Source: an uncultured Mollicutes bacterium
GTDB lineage: Bacteria; Bacillota_I; Bacilli_A; RFN20; CAG-826
Reading direction: 5' to 3'
NCBI GenBank assembly: GCA_900540365.1
Contig: UQFN01000001.1
Location: 1 to 64,000 of the forward strand
DNA length: 64,000 nucleotides
The position numbers and the translations under genes were made by a program. Each line of letters starts with the position of its first letter. Within the stretch, counting starts at the first letter, position 1. Positions 1 to 7,759 of this stretch are shown one piece after another. The notes beneath the pieces were generated by a model that was not told the DNA's origin, made no database searches, and saw only the letters and a list, made by a program, of their open reading frames with translations.

Positions 1-6
1 TTTCAT
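1..6 (-). CDS. Start of a gene running off the left edge
   Basis: On the minus strand an ATG-AAA start lies at 6-1, with a strong Shine-Dalgarno GGGAGG at 22-17, ten bases upstream. Only the first two codons are inside the window, so the product cannot be named. Confidence 0.6.
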
Positions 7-16
7 TAATTTATTT

Positions 17-45
17 CCTCCCAAAATCTAGGTATAAATTTTGGG
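17..45 (-). promoter_or_regulatory. Inverted repeat covering the ribosome binding site of the left-edge gene
   Basis: CCCAAAAT at 20-27 and ATTTTGGG at 38-45 form a perfect 8-base inverted repeat. The left arm overlaps the GGGAGG ribosome binding site (17-22) of the minus-strand gene that starts at position 6. A hairpin here would hide that site, or the repeat could be an operator; the sequence does not decide. The rest of 46-277 is AT-rich and shows no other gene. A TATAAT at 188-193 could serve the plus-strand gene at 278. Confidence 0.35.
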
Positions 46-277
46 TTTCACGCTAAAGTTACATATTTTTATAAATTTTAATAAAATTTTAGTTTTTTAA
101 TTTCACTTACTTTAATTTATCTTTTATAAATCTAATTTTCTTTAATTTAAAACAAAGATTTCTAATAAGAATTTTGAATTTTTTATATATAATATAAACT
201 TTCAAATATTTACTTGTTAAAAAAAGTGATTAATGGTATATTTTTAAATGCAATTACAAGAAATGAGGTAATGTTTT

Positions 278-1147
278 ATGATGAAAATTTTAAAGGTTAT
301 AGCTACTCCATTTGTCGCGTTATGGAGATGGATAAAAGAAACTGCATGGGTTCAACCATTATTAATTGTTGGTTGTATTTTTGCTGTTATATTTTCAATT
401 CCATATATTTCACAAGGTATCCAAAATTTAACAAATAGTAGTGATGATTCATTATCATATTATAAGAATCATTTACTATCTATGAATGGTGCTTATAAAG
501 GTGCTAACGATAATGAAGCAGAAAAATTCTTAGCAAAGATTCCTGATTTACAAGTTAGTTGGCATACTTTATCTGATGAAGAAGCTACTCAACAAGATAA
601 ATCAGAAGCTCAAGCATATGTCGATGATTTTAAAAATACATATGGAGAAAAGTTCTTCTTTGTATTGGCAAAATCTGATTGCGAAGCTTGTGAAACTGTT
701 AGTGAAGCTTTGGAATATTTAGAAAATTATCAATCTGATTACAATGTTTCAAATTTTAAATTACACACTATCATTGCTGATGAAGAATTAACAGATGATG
801 ATAAAGAATATAAAATTCAAAGCGCTTTTGAAATGATTAATGAAAGACAAATTGCTGCATTTGAAACAATTTATAATTCTGGTTGTTATGGATACTATAT
901 TGAAAACATCGATGGTTCTACTTCTGATTATATGAATAAGTTAGATACTTTACCTGGTGATGTTAGTAGCATTGAAGTTCCATTAATTGTCATGTTTGAT
1001 TTAACTCAAGATGCTTTAGAATATCCTAATAGTTATGTAATGAGTGAGATTTTCTTTACTGTTGATGGTGAAGATAAGATTGATCGTGCATTACAACTTG
1101 CTAATTGTTGGAATTATTCTGGGGATGTCTTTGGAAGAAATAATTAA
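278..1147 (+). CDS. Membrane-anchored thioredoxin-fold protein
   Basis: 289 residues. A short cytoplasmic N-terminus is followed by one membrane segment (about residues 24-45), then an acidic extracytoplasmic domain. The fragment FVLAKSDCEACETV puts a CxxC redox motif after a beta strand, as in thioredoxin-fold oxidoreductases, so a role in disulfide exchange or in holding a surface protein is plausible; the substrate is unknown. Start chosen at the ATG-ATG at 278, with a weak GAGGT about 11 bases upstream. It is monocistronic and ends at a bidirectional terminator shared with the convergent alpha-glucosidase gene. A second CxxC thioredoxin-like lipoprotein lies at 25569-26075. The fold call rests on the motif and overall layout only. 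Confidence 0.7.
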   Translation: MMKILKVIATPFVALWRWIKETAWVQPLLIVGCIFAVIFSIPYISQGIQNLTNSSDDSLSYYKNHLLSMNGAYKGANDNEAEKFLAKIPDLQVSWHTLSDEEATQQDKSEAQAYVDDFKNTYGEKFFFVLAKSDCEACETVSEALEYLENYQSDYNVSNFKLHTIIADEELTDDDKEYKIQSAFEMINERQIAAFETIYNSGCYGYYIENIDGSTSDYMNKLDTLPGDVSSIEVPLIVMFDLTQDALEYPNSYVMSEIFFTVDGEDKIDRALQLANCWNYSGDVFGRNN

Positions 1148-1165
1148 ATATAAGTAAAACTTGAT

Positions 1166-1198
1166 AAAAGACATGGGGCTATGAACCATGTCTTTTTT
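1166..1198. terminator. Bidirectional intrinsic terminator
   Basis: AAAAGACATGG (1166-1176) pairs with CCATGTCTTTT (1186-1196) around a 9-base loop. The A-run and T-run on the two sides let it serve both convergent genes, 278-1147 (+) and 1206-2849 (-). Confidence 0.85.
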
Positions 1199-1205
1199 AT
1201 TTAAA

Positions 1206-2849
1206 TTAAATTACTTCATATATACCAGCAAAATAAGGTGGTAGTTTATCTAAAACAATTTCTTCTTCATAATTTGAAATTAGAAGTTTTAAATTTAAAA
1301 CATTCATATATTTTTTAGATTTATTAGAAAAATTACATATAATTAAATAAATCTTATCATCAAGTTTTCTATAAAAGGAAATTATTGAATTAGTAACTAG
1401 TTCTTCTTTGAAACTTCCTTTAATTAAAACTTCAGATTCATTTCTAAATTTAATCATCTTCTTATAAAAATTTAAAATTGAAGAGTTGTCTTTTAATTCA
1501 TCTTCGACATTAATTTTAGTATATAAGTCATTTACCTTTATCCAAGGTTTATTACCATCATTAAATCCAGCATTAGGATTTTTATTCCATTGCATTAAAC
1601 TTCTAGCATTATCTCTATTAATGGTATTATTAATTATTTTAAAAATTTTATCTTTTGAAATATGTAAATACTTATTAATGGTGTTAACAACATATACTGT
1701 TGCAACATCTTTACAGTCCTTAAAAGAATTATTTTCATAATTAAGCATTCCAATTTCTTGACCTTGATAAATAAATGGGGTACCTCTTAAAGATAATAAA
1801 AATAAGCAAAGCATTTTGCCACTTTCTTTATAAAAATTAGATGCATTTCCATATCGATTTATAGATCTTAATTGGTCATGATTTTCTAAATAATTTGCCA
1901 TCCGTGGAACTCGATTTTGAAATTTAAATATGGATTTAGCAAAGTTTTTTGGTTTAAATTTGACTTTTAGGATTGGCACAAACTTTGTACGATCAGCATT
2001 TATATGTTCAAATTCAAAGAAAGTATCTAAACATCTTTCATCAATAAAACGTCTAGTAGCTTCTTTAGATAATTCGCCAGTTTCGCCTACTAAAAAAGTA
2101 TCATAATTATCTAAAACTTCGCTACGAATGCGAGTTAAAATTTTAAACATTTTGTCTTGATTTAAATAATACTTTGAACCACGGTTATGAATAACTAAGC
2201 GATAATCATTTTTTAAACTACTTTTATAAATTTGATTAATTACATCACACCTAAATCCATAAACCCCTTTATCAAGATAAAATTTAATTATTTCCTCTAC
2301 TTCTTTAATAACTTCTTCATTATCGTAATTTAAATCAGCTTGGGTATCACAATATAAATGCAAGTAATAATATCCTGGTAAGGAATCAATCTTTTTCCAA
2401 GCACTACCACTAAAAGCACTTTGCCAATTATTAGGTGCTTTATTTTGTTTTTTACCTTTACCTTGTTTTATAAAATAATAATTTCGATACTTATTTTCTT
2501 TTTCTTCAATAGCTTTCTTAAACCATTCATGTTCAGTAGAAGTGTGATTTATAACTAAATCCATTACAATATCGATATCTTTTTTCTTAGCTTCTTTAAT
2601 TAATAAATCAAAATCTTCCATTGTTCCAAAAAGAGGATTTATCTTCTTATAATCAGAAATATCATAACCCATATCATCCATAGGTGAAGCATAAATAGGT
2701 GAAAGCCATATAATACCAATTCCTAAATCTTTTAAATAATCTAATTTAGAAATAATTCCTTTTAAATCACCCCAGCCATCATTATTATTATCTTTAAAAC
2801 TAGCAGGATATATTTGATATACAATTTTTCTTTGAAATTTCTTTTCCAT
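1206..2849 (-). CDS. GH13 alpha-glucosidase (oligo-1,6-glucosidase type)
   Basis: 547 residues, normal length for the MalL/TreC branch of glycoside hydrolase family 13. The barrel starts at IVYQIYPASF (about 9-18). Conserved regions are DLVINHTS (97-104), the nucleophile Asp202 in GFRCDVIN, the acid/base Glu256 in LVGETGEL, and the transition-state Asp325 in ENHDQ. There is no signal peptide, so it hydrolyses alpha-glucosides in the cytoplasm. The GPH symporter gene ends 1 base upstream, so the two are surely co-transcribed; that symporter family imports unphosphorylated sugar, which favours an alpha-glucosidase over trehalose-6-phosphate hydrolase. The exact substrate (isomaltose, maltose or sucrose-like) cannot be read from sequence. 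A Cys replaces the more usual hydrophobic residue just before the nucleophile. Confidence 0.9.
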   Translation of the reverse strand: MEKKFQRKIVYQIYPASFKDNNNDGWGDLKGIISKLDYLKDLGIGIIWLSPIYASPMDDMGYDISDYKKINPLFGTMEDFDLLIKEAKKKDIDIVMDLVINHTSTEHEWFKKAIEEKENKYRNYYFIKQGKGKKQNKAPNNWQSAFSGSAWKKIDSLPGYYYLHLYCDTQADLNYDNEEVIKEVEEIIKFYLDKGVYGFRCDVINQIYKSSLKNDYRLVIHNRGSKYYLNQDKMFKILTRIRSEVLDNYDTFLVGETGELSKEATRRFIDERCLDTFFEFEHINADRTKFVPILKVKFKPKNFAKSIFKFQNRVPRMANYLENHDQLRSINRYGNASNFYKESGKMLCLFLLSLRGTPFIYQGQEIGMLNYENNSFKDCKDVATVYVVNTINKYLHISKDKIFKIINNTINRDNARSLMQWNKNPNAGFNDGNKPWIKVNDLYTKINVEDELKDNSSILNFYKKMIKFRNESEVLIKGSFKEELVTNSIISFYRKLDDKIYLIICNFSNKSKKYMNVLNLKLLISNYEEEIVLDKLPPYFAGIYEVI

Positions 2850-2850
2850 A

Positions 2851-4371
2851 TTATTTTCTCTTTTCTAATTTTATAACCATTACTTCGTGGCTTTCTTCAG
2901 TGATTTTATAAGTTCGTTTGATTAAAATATAACATCCTAACATTAATAATCCAGGAACTATTGTAAATCCTACTTGATAGACTATTCTTTGCCACAATAA
3001 AACATTTTCATAACCTGTAATCGAATTAGCTATACCTGAAACATAATTACCTACTTGATTAGCATTATCTCCATAAATCGATATTGCTTCCATCTCTGCT
3101 TGACTAATTTGATTAGAAATTGAATATAACGAACCTGCTAATAAAGCAAAGTATAAAACAAGTTGTTGTAAGGAACTACCAACTTTAGCAGTAAATGCTC
3201 TTAAAGAAAATACAGCACTTTCTCTTCTTTCATTAAATTTATATTCATTATATTCAATAGAATCTTGAATCATTATATATAAAACCATACATATAAATGT
3301 TTGAGCAAAGAAAACGAAAAATCCTATTAGACATAATAAAGGAAAATACACAACTGGATTTAAAAAGACATATAAAAATAAAAGTATATAACCAATTACT
3401 GTAACATAAGATGAAGCTGTAAAAATTTGCATTCGATGAATTTTTAATTTATTTACAAGTAATGGATAAAGCACTTGTCCTAATAAAGTAGCAACTGCAT
3501 AAACTATGGTAAATAAAAGTTGATATGTCCCTGCTTCTTGATAACCATAATTAAAATAAAAATAATTTAGGCCTAAAGTAACTAAAATACTCGAGCCTGT
3601 ATAATATAAAAGCACTCCAATAATTGAACTTCTTACTTGTGTATTTTTAATTAAAACTGTGAAAATATCTTTAAATTTCATTTTTTCACTACTTTCTTCT
3701 ACTTTTTTAGTTCTTTTTCTTTCTTTCATAAAGATAACTAAAATTAATTGGCTTAAGAAAAATAATCCAGAAGCAATAAGTGCAAAATATTTATACGAAA
3801 TTGTATAACCAAAATTTGAAGATAAAATAGGAACTAATCCTCCGGCAGCAAAACTTCCTACTGAAACAAATATTGATAATAAAGTTGTAATATTAGCTCT
3901 AATTTGTTCTTTTTTTGTTAAAGATGGCAAAACACTCCAAAATGCAATGTCATTCATAGTATAAGTAAAATCCCATAAGAAATAAAAAACTGCAAATAAA
4001 GCAACATAAGTCCAACCATGGGCATTAGTCCAAAACATTAAGAAAGTAACAATACTGCAAGATAAAGCACCAATAAAAATCCAAGGTCGATATTTTCCCC
4101 GTTTAAAGTTTACTCTTTCAACAATAAACCCCATTATTGGATCATTAAATCCATCCCATATTCTTAAAACAATTATAATCACACTAATTGTGCTATACAT
4201 TGCAATATAACTTGAAGTTTCAGCTCCACCAATTCCACAATATTGGACATACATTAATAAAAACATATTAACGAATTGATAAAGCAAATCTCTAAACATT
4301 CCACTTCCACAATAAAGCCATTTAGTAAGTTTTGGTACATTATCGCCATCAAAAGTTTTGTTTGCAAACAT
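2851..4371 (-). CDS. GPH-family sugar:cation symporter
   Basis: 506 residues with about 12 hydrophobic segments. The loop LRIWDGFNDPIMG followed by KRGKYRPWI is the signature of the glycoside-pentoside-hexuronide (MelB-type) symporters. It should carry a glycoside into the cell with Na+ or H+. The ATG at 4371 has AGGA about 10 bases upstream. It is first of a two-gene operon with the GH13 alpha-glucosidase, which suggests that an alpha-glucoside is the cargo. The N-terminal part (FANKTFDGDN...LTKWLYCGSGMFRD) is typical of the gut-Firmicutes branch of this family. Substrate and coupling ion are inferred. Confidence 0.9.
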   Translation of the reverse strand: MFANKTFDGDNVPKLTKWLYCGSGMFRDLLYQFVNMFLLMYVQYCGIGGAETSSYIAMYSTISVIIIVLRIWDGFNDPIMGFIVERVNFKRGKYRPWIFIGALSCSIVTFLMFWTNAHGWTYVALFAVFYFLWDFTYTMNDIAFWSVLPSLTKKEQIRANITTLLSIFVSVGSFAAGGLVPILSSNFGYTISYKYFALIASGLFFLSQLILVIFMKERKRTKKVEESSEKMKFKDIFTVLIKNTQVRSSIIGVLLYYTGSSILVTLGLNYFYFNYGYQEAGTYQLLFTIVYAVATLLGQVLYPLLVNKLKIHRMQIFTASSYVTVIGYILLFLYVFLNPVVYFPLLCLIGFFVFFAQTFICMVLYIMIQDSIEYNEYKFNERRESAVFSLRAFTAKVGSSLQQLVLYFALLAGSLYSISNQISQAEMEAISIYGDNANQVGNYVSGIANSITGYENVLLWQRIVYQVGFTIVPGLLMLGCYILIKRTYKITEESHEVMVIKLEKRK

Positions 4372-4443
4372 CTTATTTCCTCATTTACTATTAATTACAT
4401 TATAAAGATTAGATGATAAATTTACGAATAATTTCTTTATAAA

Positions 4444-4468
4444 AAAATAGACTTTGAAAGTCTATTTT
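4444..4468 (-). terminator. Intrinsic terminator after the ylbF-rsmD-coaD operon
   Basis: AAAATAGACTT (4444-4454), loop of three bases, AAGTCTATTTT (4458-4468). Read on the minus strand it is followed by a run of T, so it ends the coaD transcript. Confidence 0.85.
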
Positions 4469-4494
4469 AGTTACAAAAAACTAACATTTTCAAG

Positions 4495-4523
4495 AAAAAG
4501 TCTGCAAAACTTAGCTATTTTTT
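4495..4523 (-). repeat. 29-base 3'-end element, copy 1
   Basis: On the minus strand: six A, TAGCTA, AGTTTTGCAGAC, five T. The coaD stop codon TAA (4511-4513) lies inside the element. This copy belongs to the GCAG subtype. Confidence 0.6.
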
Positions 4524-4987
4524 AAATATTCCTCTAAAACTACTTTTGGAACTAATGGAGAAATATCTACACCATTTAAAAATAATTCATTAATTGCGCT
4601 GCTACTAATAAAGGTATTTTCTTTATGTGACATTAAGAAAACCATCTCAACTTCTGGGTCAATATATTCATTTGCAGCGGCAAGTTCCCATTCATACTCA
4701 AAATCACTAGATACTCTTATACCTCTAATTAATGCCACTGCATTATGCATCTTTGCATATTCAACAGTTAATCCATTAAAATAATCGACACTGACATTAT
4801 TAAAACACTTAATAGATTCTTTAATTAGTCTTACTCTTGTATTTACATCAAATCTATTGTTCTTATGATTGTTCACAGCAACAAGGACAATTACCTCATC
4901 AAATAACTTAGAAGCACGTTTAATTATATCTAAATGTCCATTAGTTATTGGGTCAAAACTTCCTGGATATATGCCTATTCTTTTCAT
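4511..4987 (-). CDS. coaD: Pantetheine-phosphate adenylyltransferase
   Basis: 158 residues, full length. CoaD transfers AMP from ATP to 4'-phosphopantetheine, giving dephospho-CoA, the penultimate step of CoA synthesis. Motifs seen: YPGSFDPITNGHLDII (7-22), with the T/HxGH nucleotidyltransferase motif; ALIRGIR; YEWELAAANE; and FISSSAINEL near the C-terminus, matching the ISSTxxR region. The start lies 2 bases after the rsmD stop, so the two are co-translated. The order ylbF-rsmD-coaD is that of Bacillus subtilis ylbF-ylbH-ylbI, which strengthens all three calls. Confidence 0.97.
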   Translation of the reverse strand: MKRIGIYPGSFDPITNGHLDIIKRASKLFDEVIVLVAVNNHKNNRFDVNTRVRLIKESIKCFNNVSVDYFNGLTVEYAKMHNAVALIRGIRVSSDFEYEWELAAANEYIDPEVEMVFLMSHKENTFISSSAINELFLNGVDISPLVPKVVLEEYLKNS

Positions 4988-4989
4988 AA

Positions 4990-5523
4990 TTATTCCTTTC
5001 TTAATATATATAAATATGTTTTGCCATATTTATATTCTCTTACATTATACTCATTAAAAATATTTAAAGATATTTTCTTATCTCTTTCAATAATAATAGT
5101 TGTATTTTGATTAATAACGTTAAATTTTACTAATTTATTAAAAAAATCATCATTAATTTCATATAAATATGGTGGATCAATAAAAATGTAATCAAATGTC
5201 AAATTTAATGTTTCTACAACTTTATTAAAATCTTTATAAATAACATTAATATCATTTATGTTTAAGTTTTTTAAGTTTGTTTTAATTATCTTAAAAGCTT
5301 CTAAAGAATTTTCAATAATTGTTATGGGTGTTGCTCCTCGACTATAGGCTTCAATACCTATTGCCCCGCTTCCACCAAAACAATCTAAAAAACTTTTATT
5401 AGACATATCACCTAAACTTGAAAACATTGCCTCTTTAACCATATCTTTAGTAGGACGAGTAATTTCTAATGAAGGCTGATCAAGTTTTCTACTTTTATAT
5501 TTTCCACCAACAACTCTTAACAT
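4990..5523 (-). CDS. rsmD: 16S rRNA (guanine966-N2)-methyltransferase
   Basis: 177 residues. RsmD methylates G966 of 16S rRNA in the assembled 30S subunit using S-adenosylmethionine. The N-terminus RVVGGKYKSRKL and TRPTKDMVKEAMFSSLG are family hallmarks. FLDCFGGSGAIGIEA is the SAM-binding motif I, and DYIFIDPPY carries the catalytic DPPY. Its ATG shares one base with the ylbF stop (TAATG), indicating translational coupling. It lies upstream of coaD as in most Firmicutes. Confidence 0.96.
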   Translation of the reverse strand: MLRVVGGKYKSRKLDQPSLEITRPTKDMVKEAMFSSLGDMSNKSFLDCFGGSGAIGIEAYSRGATPITIIENSLEAFKIIKTNLKNLNINDINVIYKDFNKVVETLNLTFDYIFIDPPYLYEINDDFFNKLVKFNVINQNTTIIIERDKKISLNIFNEYNVREYKYGKTYLYILRKE

Positions 5524-5861
5524 TACTTTATTCCTTTATAAATTATATTTTCAACTTCTAAATAAAGTTTATTTAAAGCATCAAGTTTCTTTTTATATTC
5601 TTTAACAAGTGGATGATTATTTAAATTATATGTAGCTTCTGCAAGGTTTTTATTAATATTAATGAGTTCTTGAGAATTTTTGGAATAATGTTTAAGCCCA
5701 TCTTCATATTCAACTAGTGCCATATCTTTTTTATAACTTAAAACCATAACTTCTTCGTTGGAAGTTAATTTCTTTTCAATATCAATAAATTCCTGATATT
5801 CTTTTGAGTTAATAATTTCTGTTTTTAATAAACTTAATTTCTCTACTAATTTCTCATCCAT
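5523..5861 (-). CDS. ylbF: YlbF/YmcA-family regulator
   Basis: 112 residues, mostly helical, no membrane segment. The pattern LKTEIINSKEYQEFIDIEKKL then a long second helix pair fits the Com_YlbF family. In B. subtilis YlbF forms the Y-complex with YmcA and YaaT, which modulates RNase Y activity and development. Position directly upstream of rsmD and coaD is the classical one. No clear Shine-Dalgarno precedes the ATG at 5861; a TATAAT about 14 bases upstream suggests a very short leader. Whether the other Y-complex members exist in this organism cannot be seen here. Confidence 0.75.
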   Translation of the reverse strand: MDEKLVEKLSLLKTEIINSKEYQEFIDIEKKLTSNEEVMVLSYKKDMALVEYEDGLKHYSKNSQELININKNLAEATYNLNNHPLVKEYKKKLDALNKLYLEVENIIYKGIK

Positions 5862-5911
5862 AATATTTATACTTTATTATAATTAATTTTCGTTATAAAA
5901 TAAAAATAAAT

Positions 5912-6577
5912 ATGGGACAACAAGAAATTATATTAATTATTTTTTCAATTCTTTTTTTTGTGTTTAGTGGAATTGATTTCTTTTTTTGTTTTAAAAGTGA
6001 ATTATATCGCAAAATTTTTAAGTGTTTTCCGCTTTTGCTACTTATAATTTTAGTCGCAATTATAATTCCAAACGAACCATTAATATACACAGCATTTATT
6101 TGTGGTATGATCGGTGATTTTCTTCTTATTAGTTGGAACAAGAAAATATTTTTAGTAGGTACAGCCTTCTTTTTAGCTGAACATATATTATTAAGCACAA
6201 GATTATATTTATATGGAAACTTTAATTTAGAATGGCCGTTTTATATGGTCTGTGCAGGTTCACTTTTACTAGTCTTGTTTTTTAGTTATATTTTCGTATC
6301 AAAATATTTAAAACCTGTATTCTTAATTTCATTATCTTGTTATTTATATATGCTTTTAATGAACTTAGTATTAATGATTGCTATAAGTATAACAAAAAAT
6401 AATAATTGCTTTATTATTGGTACATTTGGTTATTTACTATTCATTATTAGTGATTTCTTAGTAATGCAAAAACGTTTTATAAAAAAGCAAAAATTTCATC
6501 AGCCTACTATCATGGCAACTTATTATACCGCTCAATACTTTATTGCTTTAACGTTTCTCCTTGTTTTAGTTTTTTAA
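5912..6577 (+). CDS. YhhN/TMEM86-family membrane protein (lysoplasmalogenase-like)
   Basis: 221 residues with about eight membrane segments. FICGMIGDFLLI followed by VGTAFFLAEHILLS resembles the GD...G..xFxxxH pattern of the YhhN family, whose animal members hydrolyse lysoplasmalogens. The bacterial substrate is uncertain. It is divergent from ylbF over only 50 bases, and its ATG has no Shine-Dalgarno; TATAAT at 5878-5883 and a TATAAA-like box at 5894 leave a leader of at most about 20 bases. Its stop codon merges into copy 2 of the 29-base element. Confidence 0.75.
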   Translation: MGQQEIILIIFSILFFVFSGIDFFFCFKSELYRKIFKCFPLLLLIILVAIIIPNEPLIYTAFICGMIGDFLLISWNKKIFLVGTAFFLAEHILLSTRLYLYGNFNLEWPFYMVCAGSLLLVLFFSYIFVSKYLKPVFLISLSCYLYMLLMNLVLMIAISITKNNNCFIIGTFGYLLFIISDFLVMQKRFIKKQKFHQPTIMATYYTAQYFIALTFLLVLVF

Positions 6578-6604
6578 AAAATACTCGAGTTTTAAAGGTT
6601 TTTT
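6576..6604 (+). repeat. 29-base 3'-end element, copy 2
   Basis: Six A, TACTCG, AGTTTTAAAGG, six T, starting inside the TAA stop codon (6575-6577) of the YhhN-family gene and in its sense orientation. Confidence 0.65.
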
Positions 6605-6616
6605 GTTATAAATATT

Positions 6617-6645
6617 AAAAAATGCTTACTGAGTAAGCATTTTTA
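6617..6645. terminator. Bidirectional intrinsic terminator
   Basis: AATGCTTAC and GTAAGCATT pair around TGA, flanked by A and T runs. It separates the plus-strand YhhN-family gene from the minus-strand endonuclease gene. It begins 2 bases beyond the end of the reconstructed endonuclease frame (6647), supporting that longer frame. Confidence 0.85.
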
Positions 6646-6646
6646 T

Positions 6647-7759
6647 TTAACAAAATAATTTATCAGCTAATGTATAAGGATAATCAACAAATGGATTACG
6701 ATTACCTTGATATTAGTATACTCGATTAGTTCTTCTTAATTCAAATTCATCAACTGGATCTAGTTTATTCCATTCAAGTAATCTTGATAATAATCCAAAT
6801 GACTTAGAAGTATCTCCAGAAAGGTCGTCTGTTAATGTTAATTTGTCATATCTTAAAGCCATATAAAAACAAATTCTTGCAACATCACCTCTATAGTCTA
6901 CATCTCCACTATAATTAGGATAAAAATAATTTTTACCATCCTCATCGTTTCCAAAAAAATCATCTCCTCTTGAAGAATTTAAAGATGAAGTTAATGGTTT
7001 TAAATTATGTAAATCACTTCCTATACCCTTAGTAGAATTATTCGTTGAAATATCTTTACCTTCAATTTTTAAATGACTTCTACACCAAACATGCTCTCTA
7101 TTATATGTTTTACCTTGATCCCAAACCGGTTCATAAATTTTACTATCATAAAAACTTAAAATCTTTCCAGGAGCTGATATAGCTTCCTCAGTATATAACA
7201 TTGTATATCTAGAATCACCATAACTTAATAATTTATGGTTGCTTACCAAAGTCCTTAAACTTTCTTCTAATAAATCTTTTGAAGCACTAAAATCAATATC
7301 TTTATAATAAGTTTCAGCATCAACTAATGTATAATTTGTTTTTAAAACACTTCCTTGTCCTGGAACAATTTCGCCTTCTGGTAAATCCATGGAAATAGGT
7401 TCATTACCTGTAACAATTGGAGGCTGTTCTTGTCCTTCTTCAATAAAATAAGCATTAACGACATTATTACCTTTAACTACTTCAAAAGTTGTGTTTTCAA
7501 GTTTTGTATCATTTAAAGTTAAATAATCTAGAATATAATTAGTATCTGGAGTTGCTGTAATGTTAACTATAGTCCCAACTTCAACATTTCCTGAAGAAGA
7601 TAAACTAACATTGCCATGATCAAATAAACCATTATTAGCTAAATATACTAGACCATACTCGGCTTGTTCTCCTTGGAATGGGAAGTCACATGATACTAAA
7701 CTAGTGCCTAAAAATAATAAACTGCAAATACTTAAAAGTTTCAAATTTCTTCTTCTCAT
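6647..7759 (-). pseudogene. Endonuclease I family lipoprotein, interrupted by an in-frame stop
   Basis: The open part (6713-7759) codes 348 residues. It has a signal peptide with lipobox SLVSC, an InlB-type repeat-like region (about 40-105, ending VVNAYFIEEG), then an endonuclease I domain with the signature NREHVWCRSHL (His catalytic), GSDLHNLKP and YRGDVARI. Such enzymes cut DNA and RNA outside the cell. TAA at 6713-6715 interrupts the frame, yet the next codons continue in the same frame as YQGNRNPFVDYPY and on to a stop at 6647. GNRNPF(I/V)D is the canonical C-terminus of this family, so roughly 21 residues are lost. It is a single substitution, a read error, or true readthrough. Its ATG overlaps the upstream 5'-nucleotidase stop (ATGA). 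Confidence 0.85.

Noticed and set aside
1206..2849. Trehalose-6-phosphate hydrolase for the GH13 enzyme
   Set aside because: The operon partner is a GPH symporter, which delivers unphosphorylated sugar, and no PTS gene is nearby; not fully excluded.
7756..7759. Possible mycoplasma code (TGA as Trp), suggested by the AT content and mycoplasma-like locus
   Set aside because: TGA ends genes in ATGA overlaps at 7756-7759, 46148-46151 and 59435-59438, and Trp is written TGG throughout.
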